Positions 17,510-25,305 of a stretch of 64,000 nucleotides of DNA are shown piece after piece (positions within the stretch are counted from its first letter, which is position 1; every line of letters starts with the position of its first letter). The DNA comes from JBHYDC01 sp051861205 (lineage in GTDB: Bacteria; Pseudomonadota; Alphaproteobacteria; Rhizobiales; Pleomorphomonadaceae): assembly GCA_051861205.1 (NCBI GenBank), contig JBHYDC010000008.1, forward strand, positions 105,257 through 169,256, given 5' to 3'. The position numbers and the translations under genes are program-made. The notes beneath the pieces are model-generated. The model was not told where the DNA came from. It saw nothing but the letters and a program-made list of their open reading frames with translations, and did not search any database.

Positions 17510-18276
17510 GCGGGAGAAGCCAGAGCCCGCATCCAGGTGAGCCCCGCGTCGGTGCCGGCGCGGGGTTTGTATTCGCAAGCCACGAAGCCGGAATAACCGA
17601 GCCGATCGAGGGCGGCGAAGATCGCGCCATAGGCGATTTCGCCTTCGTCGGGTTCCGCGCGGCTCGGAACGGCGGCAATCTGAACATGGCCGATGTGCGG
17701 GAAGGCGCTGTTAAGGCGGGTGATCACGTCGCCCTCGCCGCGCGCGACATGATAGGCGTCGAACATCAGCTTGAGATTGGGCGCGCCCACGGCCTCGATG
17801 ATCGAAAGCGCGTCGTCGATGCAGTGGTAGAAATAGCCGGGCCGGTCGTTCGGATTGATCGGCTCGATGAGGAAGGTGATCTCCGGCGCCTTGGCCGTGG
17901 CGCGCTGGAGATTGCGGATCAGGACATCGCGCGCTCGGTCGCGGTCCTGCGCCGCTACGACGCCCGCCATGGCGTGGATCGCGCCGATATGGGCGGCACG
18001 AGCGTAGGCGATGGCCTGATCGACCGCCACCTGAAAATCATTTTCGCGGCCCGGAACCGCACCAAGCCCGAATTCGCCGGGATTGCCGAAGGGCGTATTG
18101 AGGCTGGTGGCGACAAGGCCGCGCCGTTCGCAGGCCGCGCGCACGGCGTCCGCCGATACATCGAACGGCCAGTGAAACTCGACGGCCGGAAACCCGGCGT
18201 CGGCCGCCGCCTCGATCCGGTCGAGGAGGGGGCGGTCCGGCCAGAGGAAGCCGAGGTTCGCGGAAAATCGGGGCAT
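17506..18276 (-). CDS. Hydroxypyruvate isomerase family protein (TIM-barrel)
   Basis: A 256-residue protein of the Hyi/OtnI xylose isomerase-like TIM-barrel family. It begins MPRFSANLGFLWPDRPLLDR, and has FPAVEFHWP, TPFGNPGEFGLGAVPGRE, IHAMAG, FLIEPINPNDRPGYF (metal-ligand Glu), LMFDAYHVARGEGD (metal-ligand Asp and His), HIGHVQIAAVPSRAEPDEGEI, and a final FVACEYKP with the last conserved Glu. These match the divalent-metal site of hydroxypyruvate isomerases, which interconvert hydroxypyruvate and tartronate semialdehyde; related OtnI proteins act on 2-oxo-tetronate. No glyoxylate carboligase or tartronate semialdehyde reductase gene is nearby, so the exact substrate is open. It is transcribed in the same direction as the small protein and the Hsp70 gene upstream. 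Confidence 0.87.
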   Translation of the reverse strand: MPRFSANLGFLWPDRPLLDRIEAAADAGFPAVEFHWPFDVSADAVRAACERRGLVATSLNTPFGNPGEFGLGAVPGRENDFQVAVDQAIAYARAAHIGAIHAMAGVVAAQDRDRARDVLIRNLQRATAKAPEITFLIEPINPNDRPGYFYHCIDDALSIIEAVGAPNLKLMFDAYHVARGEGDVITRLNSAFPHIGHVQIAAVPSRAEPDEGEIAYGAIFAALDRLGYSGFVACEYKPRAGTDAGLTWMRALASPA

Positions 18277-18369
18277 GACGGCAAAGCTCCGGCGCAGGAC
18301 GCAAGCAAGCCATAGCGCCGGGCGCGCCGAAGTTCCAGGCCGGGGACGGTTCGGGCGGGTGTGACCGCC

Positions 18370-18573
18370 CTACCCCGTGGGGGCGTCGACATCCCCGTTC
18401 GGCGTGTCGTCGGTGTCCGGCAAGGTCCCGGCTCCGGGCGTCTTGGAGGCGTTCTGGAGCGCGGGGTCGGCGTGTGGCCCGGCGGGAGGCTGATCGTGTT
18501 TGGCGGGCGGTTTGTGCGGGGCGTGCGGGTCTTCGTTGGAGAGCGGCTCGTCATCGGTGGGCTGGGTAGACAT
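18370..18573 (-). CDS. Small proline-rich hypothetical protein
   Basis: A 67-codon frame encoding a hydrophilic, Pro/Asp/His-rich, low-complexity peptide (MSTQPTDDEPLSNEDPHAPH at the N-terminus) with no membrane segment or signal peptide. A GAGGG element lies about 8 bases before the ATG. It lies between the Hsp70 gene and the isomerase gene on the same strand. Composition suggests an intrinsically disordered protein. It may be real because the frame is clean and has a ribosome-binding site, but no homologous family is recognised. Confidence 0.5.
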   Translation of the reverse strand: MSTQPTDDEPLSNEDPHAPHKPPAKHDQPPAGPHADPALQNASKTPGAGTLPDTDDTPNGDVDAPTG

Positions 18574-18638
18574 GGGGAAACCCTCGCGAAATAGCGGTTA
18601 CCCTTTGAACCGGCGAGCGCCCATGGCGTTCCCGCGCC

Positions 18639-19889
18639 TCAACCGCCGTAACGCCGCCCTGCTTCGATGGTGAGGCCCATGCCGACCGAGCCGAAGGTAT
18701 CGCCCTCCACCACACGGGCCGAGGGGACCGTGGCGACGATGGCGGTGCGGACGTGGGAGAGGCGCGTCGAGCCACCGGTCAGGAACACCGCATCGATATC
18801 GGCAGCGCTAACGCTCGCTTGCACCAGGCAGGTGCCGACGCGTTCGGCGATGCGGGTTGCGAGCGTTTCGGTGTGGCCGACGAGGCCGTCGTGGTCGGCG
18901 GCGGCAGAGAGGCCGCGCTCGATCGCGGCGAGATCGATGAGCGCGCTCCCGGCTTCGGCAACGCCGATCTTGGCGGCTTCCACATCGATCGCCAGCGCAT
19001 GACCGCGCTCGTCCTCAACAGCGCGGGCAAGGCGGGCGACGAGGTGTGGCGAGACGGCGTCGCGCTCGACGTCGCGAATGGACCGCATCACCTTGGGGTC
19101 GTAGAGCCGGTTGATGCTTGACCAGGTGGCAAGGTCGTGAAACCAGGTGGAGGGCACATCGAGCCCGGCGCGCTTCATGGCGGAGCGATAGCCAAGCAGC
19201 GGCATGACGACGCCAAGGCTGAGCTGGCGATCGAAATCGGTGCCGCCGATCCGTATGCCGTCGTTCGCGAGGATGTCGGCGGAGCGATCGTCCAGGCGGC
19301 GGCGATCGGGACCGAGACGAACGATTGAGAAGTCCGAGGTGCCGCCTCCGATGTCGGCGATCAGCGCGAGTTCCTCCCCCGCGATCTGGCGCTCATAGTC
19401 GAGGCTGGCGGCGATCGGCTCGAACTGGAACGACACCTCGGTGAAGCCGATTTCGCGGGCGATGGCGGCCAGCGTGTCCTCGGCGCGGCGGTCGCCGTCC
19501 GGGTCGCCGTCGACGAAATGGACGGGACGGCCGTGAACGACGCGGTCGATCGAGCCGCCGGCATGAACCTCGGCGCGGCGCTTTACCTCGGCAAGGTAGT
19601 GCGCGATCACCTCACGGAACCGCACACGGCGGCGGCCGACCTGAGTGGTTTCGTCGATGAGGCTACTGCCGAGCACGGACTTGAGGCTGCGCATGAGGCG
19701 GCCCGGCAGACCGCCGACATAGCTGCCCATCGCCGCGCGCCCGATCGTCTCGCTGCCGTCGCGGCCGTAGAAGATCGCGCTGGGGACGGTGACGTGATCG
19801 CCCTCAAGGGGCGCGAGCACGGGAGCGCCGCTCCGGATCAGGCCGAGCGTGGTGTTGGACGTCCCGAAATCGAGGCCGGCGGCGATCAT
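18639..19889 (-). CDS. Hsp70-family protein, YegD type (ATPase domain only)
   Basis: A 416-residue actin-fold ATPase of the Hsp70 superfamily. Phosphate-1 motif GLDFGTSNTTLG is at residues 5-16, phosphate-2 is LIADIGGGTSDFSIV near residue 190, and the adenosine motif FLTGGSTRLSHVR is near residue 375. The length corresponds to the nucleotide-binding domain alone; the substrate-binding beta-sandwich and lid of DnaK are absent, as in E. coli YegD. Such proteins are putative chaperones without a defined client. The gene is first of a minus-strand series that continues into the small proline-rich protein and the isomerase, and it lies 78 bases downstream of the extensin-like lipoprotein gene. Confidence 0.9.
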   Translation of the reverse strand: MIAAGLDFGTSNTTLGLIRSGAPVLAPLEGDHVTVPSAIFYGRDGSETIGRAAMGSYVGGLPGRLMRSLKSVLGSSLIDETTQVGRRRVRFREVIAHYLAEVKRRAEVHAGGSIDRVVHGRPVHFVDGDPDGDRRAEDTLAAIAREIGFTEVSFQFEPIAASLDYERQIAGEELALIADIGGGTSDFSIVRLGPDRRRLDDRSADILANDGIRIGGTDFDRQLSLGVVMPLLGYRSAMKRAGLDVPSTWFHDLATWSSINRLYDPKVMRSIRDVERDAVSPHLVARLARAVEDERGHALAIDVEAAKIGVAEAGSALIDLAAIERGLSAAADHDGLVGHTETLATRIAERVGTCLVQASVSAADIDAVFLTGGSTRLSHVRTAIVATVPSARVVEGDTFGSVGMGLTIEAGRRYGG

Positions 19890-19967
19890 GGCAATACTCC
19901 GAAGGGCGCCTTCGATACAGCGGACGCCGCGAAGGATCCAGAGCGCGGGATGAAATAGGGAGCGCGG

Positions 19968-21011
19968 TCAGTGATCGGAGTAGTCGCCGACCGAACCGGT
20001 GATATCCGAATATCCGCCCTGGATGGGCTGCGGGCCGACGTTCCAGCCGACCGGCGGCGGTTCTGAAAGACCGGCGGCGGGGGTGCAGATGTAACCGGGC
20101 GGACAGCCCGGCGGCTGCGGCGCGCTGTAAACCTCTTGAGGAACAGCGGCCTGACCATAGGCAGGATCGCCGGGAACGGTTTCAATCGTTCCGGGCGGCA
20201 GCATGGATCCGTCGGCCGCTTCGATCGACTGGGGCAGGACGCGCGGCCAGCCCTGCATCTGCGGATCGGCGGATGCGACCGGCATATCCTCGGGATAGGG
20301 CTGATACACGGGCGGGAATTGACCCGGCGCCGGCATAACCGGGTTGGGCTTGCAATAGCGGCGCGTGCCGGCGTTGTCGTGCCGGGCCAGATCAAGATGG
20401 AGATGATCCTCGTGGAGCCCGTCGGAACCGGGTCCGAGCACCGTGGTGAAGGGTCCACAGGCGCCGGCATGGACCTGGCGCAGGAAAGCCCGGTCGGCTT
20501 CATCGCCGCGCCAGCCCTTGCGCACGGTCACGGTATAGCCGTTGGCGAGAACGACCCCGGCAAAATCAAAAGCGTTTGCGAAGGCGTGCTCGGACAGGCG
20601 CGCGCCGGGAATGTTGTTGCGAGTACGGCAGTTATAGGTGCCCATCGATTTGATCTCGACGACCGGAACGCCGTAGCGCTCGTAGGCGGCGGGCATGACG
20701 CTATCGCGAACCCAGCTTTCAAGCGCTGCCGTCATAGGGCAGGACATGATGACGGGCCGGGTGCCAAGCTGGATCGATCCATCGGCGAGAGCGGCCACTT
20801 TGAGCGGACGATCAAGGCCGCAGATGCCTTTGCCTTCGATCGCATTAGCCTTCTGGATCAGCGGCGTGAGCGTGACGAGACCACGCGCGAAACAAGCCGC
20901 CTCCGCCTGCGCCCGCCACGGTTCACGCTCCTCGAAGTCGAAGAGCCCGCATCCTGAGACGATGGCGGGAAAAATCAGCACGAGCAGGCGAAACGCACAT
21001 CTTGACCACAT
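19968..21011 (-). CDS. Extensin-like C-terminal domain lipoprotein
   Basis: A 347-residue secreted protein. The N-terminus is a lipoprotein signal peptide (hydrophobic run FRLLVLIFPA then the lipobox VSGC, with Cys21 as the lipidated residue). The central domain carries the extensin-like signatures: ICGLDRPLKV, SCPMTAALESWV, GTYNCRTRNN, LSEHAFANAFDFAGV and HEDHLHLDLARHD. The His/Asp-rich motifs resemble the zinc site of peptidoglycan D-Ala peptidases, so a role in cell-wall modification is plausible but unproven. After RRYCKPNP, residues ~245-347 are a proline/glycine-rich low-complexity tail that is longer than in most family members. A CtrA-like box with one mismatch is 25 bases upstream of the start. 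Confidence 0.88.
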   Translation of the reverse strand: MWSRCAFRLLVLIFPAIVSGCGLFDFEEREPWRAQAEAACFARGLVTLTPLIQKANAIEGKGICGLDRPLKVAALADGSIQLGTRPVIMSCPMTAALESWVRDSVMPAAYERYGVPVVEIKSMGTYNCRTRNNIPGARLSEHAFANAFDFAGVVLANGYTVTVRKGWRGDEADRAFLRQVHAGACGPFTTVLGPGSDGLHEDHLHLDLARHDNAGTRRYCKPNPVMPAPGQFPPVYQPYPEDMPVASADPQMQGWPRVLPQSIEAADGSMLPPGTIETVPGDPAYGQAAVPQEVYSAPQPPGCPPGYICTPAAGLSEPPPVGWNVGPQPIQGGYSDITGSVGDYSDH

Positions 21012-21381
21012 GGATCGAGATTTGCGCTCGGTCGGTTAACCGGCGGTTGATGGTTGGGACAGGGTGCACCGCTTAGAGCGGCCAAGCGCATTCAGCATCT
21101 TCATCCCAAGCCCTTGTAACAACTTGAAGTGGACTTGCTTCTATCAGTTTACAAAGTTAATTTTTACTGACCCAGCAGTACATTTTTTTGTTTTTTCTCG
21201 ACTTTGTCAGGTTGGAAATATTTACAATTAGGTCGCTAAAATAGGCAATCTGAAGCTTCGAAGTCCAACTGTGAAGTTGGAACGAGCGCGAATTCACAGA
21301 AGGCCGGTTCTATAACCGATATATGCCCATGGCTGTAATCCTCCGAGTTGTTCAACTTAACTTTCAGAACATGCTCCCCCG
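21012..21381. other. AT-rich intergenic region between the extensin-like gene and the HD-GYP gene
   Basis: These 370 bases contain no convincing coding frame and are markedly more AT-rich than the surroundings, especially 21120-21240 with T runs. Features visible: a near-CtrA box (TTAA at 21036-21039, seven bases, TTGA at 21047-21050), a palindrome GAAGCTTC at 21252-21259, and a small stem-loop (TCCAACT/AGTTGGA around a GTGA loop at 21264-21281). Promoters for both divergent genes are expected here. Confidence 0.5.
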
Positions 21382-22458
21382 ATGAACGCAATGGCCTTCG
21401 ATGTAGCCGTGCTCGGCGATACCCCCACGCGCATCAATGAGGTGCTGCAGGCGATGGGTTCGGCGGTGAGCTATAAGATCATCAACGTAACGGATCCGCC
21501 TCAGCAGTTGAATTTCGAAGCGGCTGTGGAGGTCGTGAACGTCGACTTACGCTCGGTTGCGTCGGTTGCGGGCTTGAAGCGCGTGCTTCAAAACATGCCA
21601 AATCGCAGCAAGTCGCGGATTTTCGCCTTGAACGCCGGGTCTCATTTGGAGGTGACCCAAGGCAACGCCCTTGGCGCGACTGAAATCATGGGACGCCCGA
21701 TCGAGGGCCATCAGCTGATTTCCCGGGTTGGTCACAACCTGGACGCGAACTTATCCCGGCCTCCCTTGAATGCCAGCACCAAAGAAGTCGCGCTTTATAC
21801 CGGCGCAGTTCTAAAAGACTTGATGCTGTCGGCGGTTTCGGAGGCCCCGCTCAACCTCAAGAATCTGGATTCTGTCGGCGATCAGCTTGTTAAATCGGTT
21901 ACGGACAGCTTGCTCTCCGACTGGATCACGACGGTTCGCCAAACCCACTCGCAGACCTACGAGCACAGCCTGTCGGTGACGGCGGTTGCCATTTCATTTG
22001 GCTTCACGCTGGGATTTTCGGACGCAGACCTCATCAGAGTCGCGACCAGTTCGTTGCTTCACGATACTGGCAAGGCGTTTTTGCCACTTTCAATCTTGGA
22101 AAAGCCGGGCGCTTTGGACCAGGACGAGGTTGCTTTGATCCAGGCCCATCCAGCGCTTGGACACGACGCCTTGCTCCGTTCGCAGGCTAGTAGCGAAATC
22201 TTGGACGTCGCGCTCAATCACCACGAATATCTCGACGGCTCGGGCTATCCCAAGGGCCTTAAGGCCTCACAGATTTCGGATCTGGTTCGCGTGGTAACAA
22301 TTTCGGACATCTTCGGGGCCCTCATCGAGCAGCGGTCCTACAAGAGGCCGATGCACCCGAAGCAAGCCTATGATGTTCTCCTGGGGCTCGGGCCCAAGCT
22401 CGACATGCCCTTGGTGAAGGCGTTCAAGCCCGTGGCGGAGAAGCTGAGCCGCCTTTAA
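21382..22458 (+). CDS. HD-GYP domain protein with receiver-like N-terminus (probable c-di-GMP phosphodiesterase)
   Basis: A 358-residue protein. Residues ~185-358 form an HD-GYP domain with His195 in TYEHS, the His-Asp pair 227-228 in LLHDTGK, and HHEYLDGSGYP at 280-290, all expected for a metal-dependent cyclic-di-GMP phosphodiesterase. Residues 1-~120 resemble a response-regulator receiver fold: VVNVDLRS offers an Asp55 at the phosphorylation position, but the conserved Lys is replaced in MGRPIEGHQL, so it may be a pseudo-receiver. The gene lies convergent to flhA (42-base gap), and the context suggests control of motility through c-di-GMP turnover; that link is inference. Confidence 0.85.
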   Translation: MNAMAFDVAVLGDTPTRINEVLQAMGSAVSYKIINVTDPPQQLNFEAAVEVVNVDLRSVASVAGLKRVLQNMPNRSKSRIFALNAGSHLEVTQGNALGATEIMGRPIEGHQLISRVGHNLDANLSRPPLNASTKEVALYTGAVLKDLMLSAVSEAPLNLKNLDSVGDQLVKSVTDSLLSDWITTVRQTHSQTYEHSLSVTAVAISFGFTLGFSDADLIRVATSSLLHDTGKAFLPLSILEKPGALDQDEVALIQAHPALGHDALLRSQASSEILDVALNHHEYLDGSGYPKGLKASQISDLVRVVTISDIFGALIEQRSYKRPMHPKQAYDVLLGLGPKLDMPLVKAFKPVAEKLSRL

Positions 22459-22500
22459 TCCCGCCTGTCATTTGGAGGCGCCACGGCGAGGCGCGTCCGA

Positions 22501-24633
22501 TCAGATCGACGCCACCGTCTTCAGCCTGACGCGCGGATGGACCTCGGCTTGGCTCATGACCGCCGTGTGTGCCCTGAACCGTTCGACGATGGAGCGGACA
22601 TAAGGACGGACGACCGGGCTCGTCATCAAGACGGGTAACTCGCCTTTCTTGGCGGCCTCCTCGAAGGTGTCGCGCACCAGGACGACGAAGTCCTGGAGCT
22701 TGGACGGGGCCATCGCGAGCCGCTTGTCGTCCCCCTCCCCCACGATGCTTTCCAGAAATGCCTGCTCCCATGAGGGCGAGAGCGTGATGAGGGGAAGATA
22801 GTCGCCGGGGGCAAGATGCGAGGCGCAGATCTGGCGGGCAAGGCGCGCGCGCACATGCTCGGCGATGGTCTGGGTGGAGCGGCTGTGGCCGACGGCTTCG
22901 GCCACGCCTTCGAGGATGGTGCCGAGATCGCGGATCGAGATGCGCTCGTTGAGCAGCGTCTGAAGCACGCGCTGGATGCCGGACACGGAAATCTGGGCCG
23001 GTACGATATCGTCGACCAGCTTGGCCTGATCCGACGGCAGATCGGATAGCAGCTTCTTCACGTCGGCGTAGGACAGAATTTCGGCGACGTTGGCCTTCAA
23101 CGTTTCCGAAAGATGCGTGGAGAGAACCGTGGCCGGATCGACGACCGTGTAGCCGCGGATCGCCGCCTCTTCGCGCAAGCGGCCCTCGATCCAAGTGGCG
23201 GGCAGGCCGAAGGTCGGTTCGGTGGTCTGGGTACCGGGAATAGCGACCTTGCCGCCCATCGGGTCCATCACCATGAACTGGCCGGGATAAAGCGAGCCCC
23301 GTCCGGCATCCACTTCCTTGATCTTGATGACATAGTCGTTGGCGGGAAGCTGAACGTTGTCGAGCAGGCGCACGGGCGGCATGACGAAGCCCATCTCCGA
23401 GGCGATCTGCCGGCGCAGCGCCTTGATCTGCTCGGAGAGCTTATCGCCGCCCTGCGGATCGTTGATGAGCGGCAGGAGACCGTAGCCGAGTTCGACCCTG
23501 AGATCGTCCATCTTGAGGGCGGTCTGGATCGGCTCCTCGGACGGCGTGTCCGGCTGCTCCGCGACCGCTTTCGCCATGGCCGTGGAAACCGCCAACTGGC
23601 GATGCTGACGGGCGGCGATATAGGCAAGGCCGCCGGCGATGATGGCGAGCGTGATGAAGGGAAAGAACGGCATGCCGGGCAGCAACGCCATGACCGCCAT
23701 CACGGCCGCCGACATGGCGAGCGCGGTGGGATAGCCGGAGAGCTGCCCGACCAGCGCCTTATCGGCCGCGCCGGTGACACCCGCCTTGGAGACGAGCAGG
23801 CCGGCGGCGGTGGAGACGATGAGAGCGGGGATTTGGCTGACGAGGCCGTCGCCGACCGTGAGGATCGTATAACTGTGCGCGGCTTCGGCAAGCGTGATGC
23901 CCATTTGCATCGTGCCGATGATAATGCCGGCTATGAGATTGATGAAGGTGATCAAGAGCCCGGCGATCGCATCGCCGCGCACGAATTTGGAGGCGCCGTC
24001 CATGGCGCCGAAAAAGGAGCTTTCGGCTTCGAGATTCTTGCGGCGCAGGCGGGCTTCGTCGTCCTTGATGAGGCCGGATGAAAGATCGGCGTCGATCGCC
24101 ATCTGCTTGCCGGGCATGGCGTCGAGCGTGAAGCGCGCGGCCACTTCCGCGATGCGGCCGGAGCCCTTGGTGATGACAACGAAGTTCACGATCACCAGGA
24201 TCGCGAAGACGATGATGCCGATCACGAAATTGCCGCCCATCACGAAGTTGCCGAAGGCTTCGATGACATGACCGGCCGCGTCCGTACCCTCGTGGCCGTT
24301 GCTGAGGATGAGGCGGGTGGAGGCAAGATTGAGCGCGAGCCGCAACATGGTCGCGATCAAGAGCACGGTGGGAAAGGACGAGAATTCCAGCGGCGTCTGG
24401 ATGAAGAGCGCCGTCATCAAGATCAGAATGGAAAAGATGATCGAAACGGCGAGAAAAAGATCGAGCAAAACCGAAGGCAACGGCAGAATAAGCACGACCA
24501 GGATCGCCATGATCCCGATCGCGAAGCCGACGTCGCTTCGGATGACGTTGGTGCGAAGCTCCCGTAGCGTCGGAAGACGCAGGCCAAGCGGCAGACCATT
24601 CGGGCGAGGCGAACCGGTCGGAACGTCTGTCAC
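22501..24633 (-). CDS. flhA: Flagellar export apparatus protein FlhA
   Basis: A 710-residue FlhA, the large membrane component of the flagellar type III export gate. The first ~340 residues hold about eight transmembrane helices. The FHIPEP-family signature is visible as GRIAEVAARFTLDAMPGKQMA near residues 150-170. The C-terminal ~350 residues are the cytoplasmic domain that binds export chaperone-substrate complexes, including LPANDYVIKIKEVDAG and the late segment EVHPRVRLKTVASI. Length is typical (~690-710). It is separated from the fliF operon by the small secreted-protein gene and a terminator, so it is transcribed on its own. A perfect CtrA-type box lies 71 bases upstream of the start. 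Confidence 0.97.
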   Translation of the reverse strand: MTDVPTGSPRPNGLPLGLRLPTLRELRTNVIRSDVGFAIGIMAILVVLILPLPSVLLDLFLAVSIIFSILILMTALFIQTPLEFSSFPTVLLIATMLRLALNLASTRLILSNGHEGTDAAGHVIEAFGNFVMGGNFVIGIIVFAILVIVNFVVITKGSGRIAEVAARFTLDAMPGKQMAIDADLSSGLIKDDEARLRRKNLEAESSFFGAMDGASKFVRGDAIAGLLITFINLIAGIIIGTMQMGITLAEAAHSYTILTVGDGLVSQIPALIVSTAAGLLVSKAGVTGAADKALVGQLSGYPTALAMSAAVMAVMALLPGMPFFPFITLAIIAGGLAYIAARQHRQLAVSTAMAKAVAEQPDTPSEEPIQTALKMDDLRVELGYGLLPLINDPQGGDKLSEQIKALRRQIASEMGFVMPPVRLLDNVQLPANDYVIKIKEVDAGRGSLYPGQFMVMDPMGGKVAIPGTQTTEPTFGLPATWIEGRLREEAAIRGYTVVDPATVLSTHLSETLKANVAEILSYADVKKLLSDLPSDQAKLVDDIVPAQISVSGIQRVLQTLLNERISIRDLGTILEGVAEAVGHSRSTQTIAEHVRARLARQICASHLAPGDYLPLITLSPSWEQAFLESIVGEGDDKRLAMAPSKLQDFVVLVRDTFEEAAKKGELPVLMTSPVVRPYVRSIVERFRAHTAVMSQAEVHPRVRLKTVASI

Positions 24634-24703
24634 GGTGATCGATATCCGGGTGAAATGAGGGGCGGCGATCCGAAGTGGTAGGCAGAACTTGCCGGGTGCA
24701 TGG

Positions 24704-24718
24704 TTAACGCGGAGTTAA
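24704..24718 (-). promoter_or_regulatory. CtrA-type box upstream of flhA (TTAA-N7-TTAA)
   Basis: TTAA at 24704-24707 and TTAA at 24715-24718 are separated by exactly seven bases, a perfect match to the core CtrA recognition sequence. It is 71 bases upstream of the flhA ATG and 116 bases upstream of the divergent secreted-protein gene, and being symmetrical it could serve either. In Caulobacter, early flagellar genes including flhA are CtrA-activated, which supports the reading. Confidence 0.65.
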
Positions 24719-24833
24719 CAAAGCTAGACCTTGGACACGGGGCACCCCGTGTCGATTAGCCAGGCAACCGATGCGGAACACATATCGAGCGGCTGCGTTT
24801 TTGACGGAGGGAACCACCAGAAGGACGCATGGG

Positions 24834-25238
24834 ATGAAACGGCTTACAGCAGTTTTGGCGAGCACCGCCCTCCTGACGCTGACAAGCGGCGCAATGGCGG
24901 AGAACTGCCCGGACCGGTCGGCCTCCAACACGGCGACACAGACCACCGGGTCGGTTTCGGGACAGGCCGGATCCGGACAGATCTCAAAGGACGGGACGCA
25001 TGCCCCGCTTGAGACCCAGAAGAACGCAGCCGGGGTGACGGAATCGCAAACCGGCACCACGCAAACAATGGCAAAGACCGGTCAGGCCGCAGGCGGTGTT
25101 TCGAAGGATGGCAAGACGATGCCGCTGGCGAACTCACAAGGCGGCGGTGATACCAATCTGGCCATGTCGCAGCAGGACGTCACCGCTCAGCAAAAGGGCG
25201 GCGGAACAGCGGCAGCGACGATGGGCGAATGCCAGTAA
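24834..25238 (+). CDS. Small secreted protein with duplicated SKDG..PL motif
   Basis: A 134-residue protein with a clear Sec signal peptide (MKRLTAVLASTALLTLTSGA, cleavage likely after GAMA). The mature part is Gly/Thr/Gln-rich and contains two imperfect copies of a motif: ISKDGTHAPLETQ and VSKDGKTMPLANSQ about 45 residues apart. A single Cys lies near each end (ENCPD and GECQ), so a disulfide is possible. I recall this repeat type from small rhizobial proteins annotated as YjbE-like exopolysaccharide proteins, but I cannot verify that. Upstream start candidates exist but only this ATG gives a signal peptide. A strong terminator follows 22 bases after the stop. Confidence 0.7.
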   Translation: MKRLTAVLASTALLTLTSGAMAENCPDRSASNTATQTTGSVSGQAGSGQISKDGTHAPLETQKNAAGVTESQTGTTQTMAKTGQAAGGVSKDGKTMPLANSQGGGDTNLAMSQQDVTAQQKGGGTAAATMGECQ

Positions 25239-25259
25239 GCACGCCGAGCGGACATCAAA

Positions 25260-25289
25260 GCGGCCCGCGACAAGGCGGGCCGCCTTTTT
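25260..25289 (+). terminator. Rho-independent terminator after the small secreted-protein gene
   Basis: A perfect 9-bp stem (GCGGCCCGC at 25260-25268 and GCGGGCCGC at 25275-25283) with a 6-base loop is followed by a run of five T. It lies between the converging secreted-protein gene and flbD. On the opposite strand the stem is followed by only three T, so it may also weakly terminate flbD transcripts. Confidence 0.88.
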
Positions 25290-25305
25290 GGAAATGCCCT
25301 AATGT

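Noticed and set aside
21036..21050. CtrA box upstream of the extensin-like gene
   Set aside because: It has one mismatch (TTAA-N7-TTGA) and no independent support from gene function, so it was mentioned but not listed as a separate feature.
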